The notes under the pieces were generated by a model. That model had not been told where the DNA came from. It made no database searches and worked only from the letters and a program-made list of their open reading frames with translations. A stretch of DNA of 64,000 bases from Mycolicibacterium aurum. Lineage in GTDB: Bacteria > Actinomycetota > Actinomycetes > Mycobacteriales > Mycobacteriaceae. The position numbers and the translations under genes were made by a program. Positions 59,727 to 64,000 of the stretch are shown piece by piece; the stretch's first letter is position 1; each line of letters begins with the position of its first letter. The stretch lies in NCBI RefSeq assembly GCF_900637195.1, contig NZ_LR134356.1:1116001-1180000 (forward strand). The letters are read 5' to 3'.

Positions 59727-60584
59727 TCAGTCGGCGATCCCGAGCGGGCCTGCCAGTTCTTCCAGCGTGGAGATCAGTTCGTCGTCCCCGCCGAGCACCT
59801 GGATCGCGACATGGTCGGCGCCTGCCGCCAGGTGCTCGCTCACCCGCTCTGCGATCTCCTCGGGCGACCCGTACGCGACGACCGCGTCGATGAAGCGGTC
59901 GCTGCCGGGGCGCGTCAGGTCCTCGTCGGTGAACCCGAGCCGCTTCCAGTTGTTCACGTAGTTCGACAGGCCGAGATAGAAGTCGACCGTCTTGCGGCCG
60001 ATCTCGCGCGCCCTGTCGGCGTCGTTGGTCAGCACCACCTTGTGCTCGGGCGCGAGAAAGACTGTCGGGCCCAGCAATTCGCGGGCCTGACCGGTATGTA
60101 CCGGGGTGGTCAGATACGGGTGTGCGCCGGCGCTGCGCTGGGCGGACAACTGCAGCACCTTGGGTCCCAGCGCGGCGATAACCATGCGGCTGGTGGGTAC
60201 CTTGGCCGCGTCCAACTTGTCGAGATACTCCACCAGCGCCTGATAGGGCTTGGTGTACTCCTGGGTGTGCTCGGGATGTCCGACGCCGACCCCGAGCAGG
60301 AACCGCCCGGGGAACGCCTTCTCGATCCGGTGATAGGACTCCGCGACCTCGTCCGCGTCCGCGGTCCAGATGTTGACGATGCCGGTCGCCACCTGGAGTG
60401 TCTCCGTCTTCTCCAGGATCGGTTCGACGAACGCCAGGTCGGCCGCGGGGGAGGCGCCCACCCACACGGTGCCGTAGCCCAACTTCTCGATCTGCACGGC
60501 CTGATCGGGTGTCACCGGCGAACCGGTCCACACCCCGAAACGCCCCTGGGCGGGCTTCAGCGACGGTCCTTCGGTGTCGGTCAT
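59727..60584 (-). CDS. LLM-class F420-dependent oxidoreductase (TIGR03620-like), copy 2
   Basis: 285 aa. A luciferase-like barrel: GRFGVWTGSPVTPDQAVQIE, LQVATGIVNIWTADADEVAE, GRFLLGVGVGHPEHTQEY and RSAGAHPYLTTPVHTGQARE. Such proteins use F420 or FMN. Its start overlaps the stop of copy 1 by 4 bp (ATGA). The substrate is unknown. Confidence 0.87.
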   Translation of the reverse strand: MTDTEGPSLKPAQGRFGVWTGSPVTPDQAVQIEKLGYGTVWVGASPAADLAFVEPILEKTETLQVATGIVNIWTADADEVAESYHRIEKAFPGRFLLGVGVGHPEHTQEYTKPYQALVEYLDKLDAAKVPTSRMVIAALGPKVLQLSAQRSAGAHPYLTTPVHTGQARELLGPTVFLAPEHKVVLTNDADRAREIGRKTVDFYLGLSNYVNNWKRLGFTDEDLTRPGSDRFIDAVVAYGSPEEIAERVSEHLAAGADHVAIQVLGGDDELISTLEELAGPLGIAD

Positions 60585-61447
60585 GTCTGCTCCTTCGTCT
60601 GCAGGCCCAACGGCCCGGCCAGCTCGGCCAATGCCGGCACCAGCTTTTCGGAGCCGGTCAGCACCTGCACCGGCACGTGGTCGGCGCCGGCGTCGAGGTG
60701 CTCGGAGAGCCGGGCCGCGATGGCGTCGACGCTGCCATACGCGACAACGGCGTCCACCAGTCGGTCACTACCCGGTTTCGCCACGTCTTGATCACTGAAC
60801 CCGAGACGCTTCCAGCTGTTGAGATAGTTGGCCAGGTTGAGATAGACGTCCAGTGCGCGCCGGCCCACTTCCCGTGCGCGCTCGGGATCGGTCGTCAGTA
60901 CCACCTTGTGTTCGGGAGCCAGAAGCGCCTCGGGGCCGATCAGTTCCCGGGCGCGGGCGGTGTGCTCCGGCGTGGTCAGGTACGGATGCGCCCCCGCCGA
61001 GCGTGCCGCCGACAACTTCAGCACCCTGGGTCCCAGTGCGGCGACGACACGTCGGCCGCGCGGCACCCCGTACTCGTCGAGCTTGTCCAGATAGCCGGTG
61101 AGCGCGTCGATCGGCTTCACGTACTCCTGATGGGCCTCGGGGTGGCCGACCCCGACACCGAGGAGGAACCGGCCGGGGTGCGCCGCCTCGATGCGGTGGA
61201 ACGATTCGGCGACCGGACCGGCCGCCGCGGTCCAGATGTTGACGATCCCGGTGGCCACCTGCAGCGTCGTGGTGGCGGCCAGGAGCGGCTCGACCCAGTC
61301 GAGCTCTGCGGCAGGCGACCCGCCCACCCACACGGCGCCGTAACCCAGCGCCTCGATGTCGGTGGCCTGCTGCGGGGTGACCTTGAGGCCGAACGATCCG
61401 AAGGTGCCCAGATCGGGCTTCGTGTCCTTCACCGCAGCGTCACTCAC
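60581..61447 (-). CDS. LLM-class F420-dependent oxidoreductase (TIGR03620-like), copy 1
   Basis: 288 aa and a close paralog of the next gene, sharing LQVATGIVNIWTA, GRFLLGVGVGHPE and RSAGAHPYLTTPEHTARARE in the same positions, so the pair arose by tandem duplication. The first 8 bp overlap the end of the histidine kinase gene, which makes kinase and oxidoreductases one transcript. Confidence 0.87.
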   Translation of the reverse strand: MSDAAVKDTKPDLGTFGSFGLKVTPQQATDIEALGYGAVWVGGSPAAELDWVEPLLAATTTLQVATGIVNIWTAAAGPVAESFHRIEAAHPGRFLLGVGVGHPEAHQEYVKPIDALTGYLDKLDEYGVPRGRRVVAALGPRVLKLSAARSAGAHPYLTTPEHTARARELIGPEALLAPEHKVVLTTDPERAREVGRRALDVYLNLANYLNSWKRLGFSDQDVAKPGSDRLVDAVVAYGSVDAIAARLSEHLDAGADHVPVQVLTGSEKLVPALAELAGPLGLQTKEQT

Positions 61448-62909
61448 CGGAGATGTCAGCGGTCTGTTCCGGGGCCGGCGCCTCCAGCGGAAGGCACACG
61501 ATGAACGTGGTCTTGCCCGGTTCCGACTGCACCGACAGGTTGCCGCGGTGCTTCTCGACGACGATGCGCCACGCCAGGTCCAGCCCGAGACCGGTGCCCT
61601 CGCCGAACGGCTTCGTCGTGAAGAACGGCGTGAAGATCCGCTCGATGATGTCCTCGGGGATGCCGGGACCGTCGTCGCTGATCTCGACGCGGACCATGCT
61701 CTCGTGCTCCCATGCGGTGCGGATCGACAGCGTGCCGTGGCCGTTCATCGCCTGAATGGCGTTGTCGATGATGTTGGTCCACACCTGGTTGAGATCGCCG
61801 GGGTAGCAGAGCAATTCGGGGATCGTCTTGTCGTACTCCTTGACCAGCTTGACCGGGTTGTCCTTGCCGATCTTGCCGCCGAACATCATCAGCGTGCTGT
61901 GCAGCAGCTCGTGCACGTCAGCACTCTGGTAGGGCGCGCGGTCCATCTGGGAGTACTGCTTGGCCCCGGCCAGCAGCGCCGAGATCCGCTTGCTGGCCTC
62001 GGCGATCTGGTTCATCAGCAGCTCGTTGTCGATCGTGTACTTCAGCCAGCCGATCGCGCCCGGCAGCGTGGCCGAGCAGTCGACGTCGTCGATCGAGGCC
62101 TCCACCCGCTCCAGCCAGTCCACGTCGAGGCCGGCCTCGACGAACGTGGGTGCGTAGTCCCAGGCCGACGAGATGTTGTGGTCTTCGAGCCAGTCGCCGA
62201 TCTGGTCCTCCCGATCGGAGGTCTCCAGCGCCGACAGCTCCTGAGACTTCGACTTGGCCACCTGTTCGGCGACCTCGTCCTGGATGCTCACCAGCACCTT
62301 GAGCGCTGCGGGGGTGAACTTGCCGTCGGCCAGCATGGCCAGCTTGTGCCGCATCTTGCCGACACCCTCGCGCAGATCGGCGACGGCGCGCGCCGTGGCA
62401 CCCGCCGGGTTGTTCAGCTGATGGGTCAGCCCCGCCGACAGCTGTCCCAGCGCCAGCAGCTTCTCCCGCTGGCCCAGGATCTGACGCTGCCGCAGCCCGC
62501 CGACCATGTGCCCCTCAAGCAGGTGCACCGCCATCGGGAACTCTTTCTGCATGAACGCCGCGAACGCGGACGCGTCGAGCACGAAGAACCGCGACGGCCG
62601 CGTCACCCGTACCGACGCCTGGTACAGGTGCTCCTCACCGGGGATGTAGGCCGACCACGCGCCGCAGTACACACCGCGCTGCGAGGTGCGGTTGGTTTCG
62701 ATGTCGACGCCGCCGGAGCGCTTGGACATCACCAGTTCGCCCTCGATGAGGACGTAAAAGCACGTCGCAGGCTCGCCCTCCTTGTGGATCGGGCCGGGTT
62801 CGAAGGTCGCGATGTGGCCGTTCTCGCAGAGTGTCTGCAGCTGGTCGTCGGTCAACGCCTCGAACAGGAACAGGCTGCGCAGTTCGTCTGGCAGACACTT
62901 TTCACCCAT
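61440..62909 (-). CDS. Histidine kinase with N-terminal cyclic-nucleotide-binding-like domain
   Basis: 489 aa, no membrane segment. Residues about 12-130 form a cNMP/Crp-type sensor (FEPGPIHKEGEPATCFYVLI, later RFFVLDASAFAAFMQ). The dimerisation helix has the phospho-acceptor in LSAGLTHQLNNPAGATARAV, where the usual His-Glu is His-Gln. The ATPase domain is complete (NQVWTNIIDNAIQAMNGHG, DDGPGIPEDIIERIFTPFF, GTGLGLDLAWRIV). No response regulator is adjacent. It lies between a thioredoxin-reductase-like gene and two LLM genes, suggesting redox-linked sensing. Confidence 0.9.
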   Translation of the reverse strand: MGEKCLPDELRSLFLFEALTDDQLQTLCENGHIATFEPGPIHKEGEPATCFYVLIEGELVMSKRSGGVDIETNRTSQRGVYCGAWSAYIPGEEHLYQASVRVTRPSRFFVLDASAFAAFMQKEFPMAVHLLEGHMVGGLRQRQILGQREKLLALGQLSAGLTHQLNNPAGATARAVADLREGVGKMRHKLAMLADGKFTPAALKVLVSIQDEVAEQVAKSKSQELSALETSDREDQIGDWLEDHNISSAWDYAPTFVEAGLDVDWLERVEASIDDVDCSATLPGAIGWLKYTIDNELLMNQIAEASKRISALLAGAKQYSQMDRAPYQSADVHELLHSTLMMFGGKIGKDNPVKLVKEYDKTIPELLCYPGDLNQVWTNIIDNAIQAMNGHGTLSIRTAWEHESMVRVEISDDGPGIPEDIIERIFTPFFTTKPFGEGTGLGLDLAWRIVVEKHRGNLSVQSEPGKTTFIVCLPLEAPAPEQTADISGE

Positions 62910-63087
62910 GGTGGTCCTTCCTAGGCCCTGCTGTGGTCCTGGTGTCCGCGGGTTCGGCGGTCGGGGGCGGTAACGGCAGTGAAGTAATGAAACGCCTGTC
63001 GCCGGGCTTTGATTCCGCCCACAGGCTGCCGCCCCGGCGGTCGACGATGCGTGCCGCGGGCTCCTCGATGTTGCAGGTGGCTGCCAC
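62902..63087 (-). pseudogene. Short ORF resembling a histidine-kinase tail
   Basis: A 61-codon frame from GTG 63087 fills the gap between the oxidoreductase stop and the kinase ATG and overlaps the latter by 8 bp. Its RGGSLWAESKPGDRRFITSL segment looks like the end of a kinase ATPase domain (compare GG-x-WAESxPG...F). No other part of such a domain is present. It may be a remnant of a lost kinase gene or a real small protein; no ribosome-binding site is obvious. In related clusters a small zinc-finger gene occurs nearby, but its cysteines are not seen here. Confidence 0.35.
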
Positions 63088-63089
63088 GG

Positions 63090-64000
63090 CTACGTCTCGG
63101 CCAGGTAGCGGTGCACCAGCATCACCGCCATCGACCCTTCGCCGACGGCTGCCGCCACCCGCTTGGCCGAGTCGGCGCGCACATCGCCGGCGACGAACAC
63201 CCCGGGCACGCTGGATTCGAGGTGATGCGGCGGCCGCTCCAGCGTCCATCCGCTGATGTTGCGCAGGTCCGGCCCCGCCAGGATGAAGCCGTGGTCGTCG
63301 CGGACGACGACACCCTCCAGCCATTCGGTGCGGGGTTCGGCGCCGATGAAGATGAACATCCGTCCGCAGGTGAACTCCTCGCGCTCACCGGTCTTGGTGT
63401 TCTCCAGGCAGATGCCTTCCAGGTGGCCGTCACCCTTCACGGCGTGCACGACCGTGTTCGGCAGCTCCTTGATGTTGTCCTGCGCCCTGATCTGCTGGAT
63501 CAGGTAGTGCGACATGGAGTCTTCGAGCGTGCGGCGGATGACGATGTTGACCGCTTTGGCGGTGCGCGACAGGAACATCGCGGCCTGGCCCGCCGAGTTG
63601 GCGCCGCCGATGACGTACACCTCGTCGTCGTCGCACTCGGCGGCCACCGACGCGTTGGCCCCGTAGTACACGCCGGCACCTGTCAGGCCGTCACAGCCCT
63701 CGGCCGACAGCTGCCGGTATTCGACACCCATCGCCAGGATCACCGCGCGGGTGCCGATCGTGCGCCCGTCGGACAGATGCACGGTCCGGGCGACGCCGTC
63801 GATCTCCAGCTTGGTGACCTCGGCGGCCGTGATCAGCTCGGCGTCGAACTTCTCGGCCTGCCTCCGGGCCCGCTCGGCCAGCTGCGACCCCGACAGACCG
63901 TCCGGGAAGCCCAGGTAGTTCTCGATGCGCGAACTCTGCCCGGCCTGACCGCCGGTGGCGGTGCGCTCGATGAGCACGGTCTTGAGGCCTTCGGAGGCTC
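63090..64000 (-). CDS. Thioredoxin-reductase-like FAD/NAD(P) oxidoreductase, 5' end outside window
   Basis: About 300 C-terminal residues are present; the frame runs off the window edge (ASEGLKTV before LIERTATGGQAGQSSRIENY). The NAD(P) motif is VYVIGGANSAGQAAMFLSR and the C-terminal FAD contact is VFVAGDVRADSAKRVAAAVG. Where thioredoxin reductase has CATCDG, this protein reads YYGANASVAAECDD, with no CxxC, so it cannot reduce thioredoxin in the classical way. It is upstream of, and probably cotranscribed with, the cNMP-domain kinase. Confidence 0.88.
   Translation of the reverse strand, partial: ASEGLKTVLIERTATGGQAGQSSRIENYLGFPDGLSGSQLAERARRQAEKFDAELITAAEVTKLEIDGVARTVHLSDGRTIGTRAVILAMGVEYRQLSAEGCDGLTGAGVYYGANASVAAECDDDEVYVIGGANSAGQAAMFLSRTAKAVNIVIRRTLEDSMSHYLIQQIRAQDNIKELPNTVVHAVKGDGHLEGICLENTKTGEREEFTCGRMFIFIGAEPRTEWLEGVVVRDDHGFILAGPDLRNISGWTLERPPHHLESSVPGVFVAGDVRADSAKRVAAAVGEGSMAVMLVHRYLAET

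Noticed and set aside
61356..62924. Plus-strand open frame of 522 codons
   Set aside because: Exactly antisense to the histidine kinase; no domain, no start signal.
62902..63324. Zinc-finger (UBP-type) gene between reductase and kinase
   Set aside because: Considered because it occurs in similar clusters, but the required Cys/His pattern is absent from the spacer.

Overview
The window is high-GC actinobacterial chromosome, most likely from a fast-growing Mycobacterium (Mycolicibacterium). The gene order is the mycobacterial one: mycofactocin genes, the S10 and spc ribosomal operons split by an arylsulfatase cassette, sppA and a methyltransferase array, secY-adk-map, sigL-rslA, then mmsA-fadE9-mmsB and later rmlBC. 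Gene families, GTG/TTG starts, 4-bp start/stop overlaps and leaderless TANNNT promoters all agree with this. No tRNA, rRNA, CRISPR array, insertion sequence or phage gene was seen.

Layout. 1-3 kb: end of mftE, then mftF and mftG. 2.9-9.2 kb: accessory metabolism (racemase, MFS pump with TetR, P450, carboxylesterase, DUF4442 protein). 9.3-15 kb: S10 operon (rpsJ to rpsQ) with a long structured leader and a terminator. 15-19 kb: atsA, a lipoprotein gene and the formylglycine-generating enzyme. 19-23.5 kb: spc operon (rplN to rplO) and terminator. 23.5-31.8 kb: DUF732 protein, dienelactone hydrolase plus FAD monooxygenase with a divergent MarR, sppA and four tandem SAM methyltransferases. 32-39.9 kb: secY-adk-map, sigL-rslA, a MarR regulator, a two-component system, a HAD-like protein and a TetR. 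40-43.6 kb: valine catabolism (mmsA, fadE9, mmsB). 43.6-55.8 kb: a catabolic island under IclR and TetR control. 55.8-64 kb: a secreted surface protein, rmlB/rmlC, an LpqN-like lipoprotein, two LLM oxidoreductases, a cNMP-domain histidine kinase and a thioredoxin-reductase-like protein cut by the window edge.

The most promising uncharacterised system is the 43.6-55.8 kb island. It pairs a TIM-barrel protein that I can assign only loosely (U32-like) with an acylating acetaldehyde dehydrogenase and a 4-hydroxy-2-oxoacid aldolase. Next to these are an APC permease, an aldehyde dehydrogenase, a small alpha/beta-barrel protein, a phytoene-desaturase-like flavoprotein and an IlvD/EDD-type dehydratase. 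The usual dienoate hydratase of meta-cleavage pathways is absent. An IlvD-type dehydratase acting on a 2,3,4-trihydroxy acid would produce exactly the 4-hydroxy-2-oxo acid that the aldolase cleaves, so a non-aromatic route to pyruvate plus an acyl-CoA is plausible.

Other points of interest are matched promoters and candidate RNA leaders in front of rpsJ and rplN, a hairpin leader before secY, several clear operator palindromes, and a kinase/oxidoreductase pair whose oxidoreductase lacks the thioredoxin-reductase CxxC.
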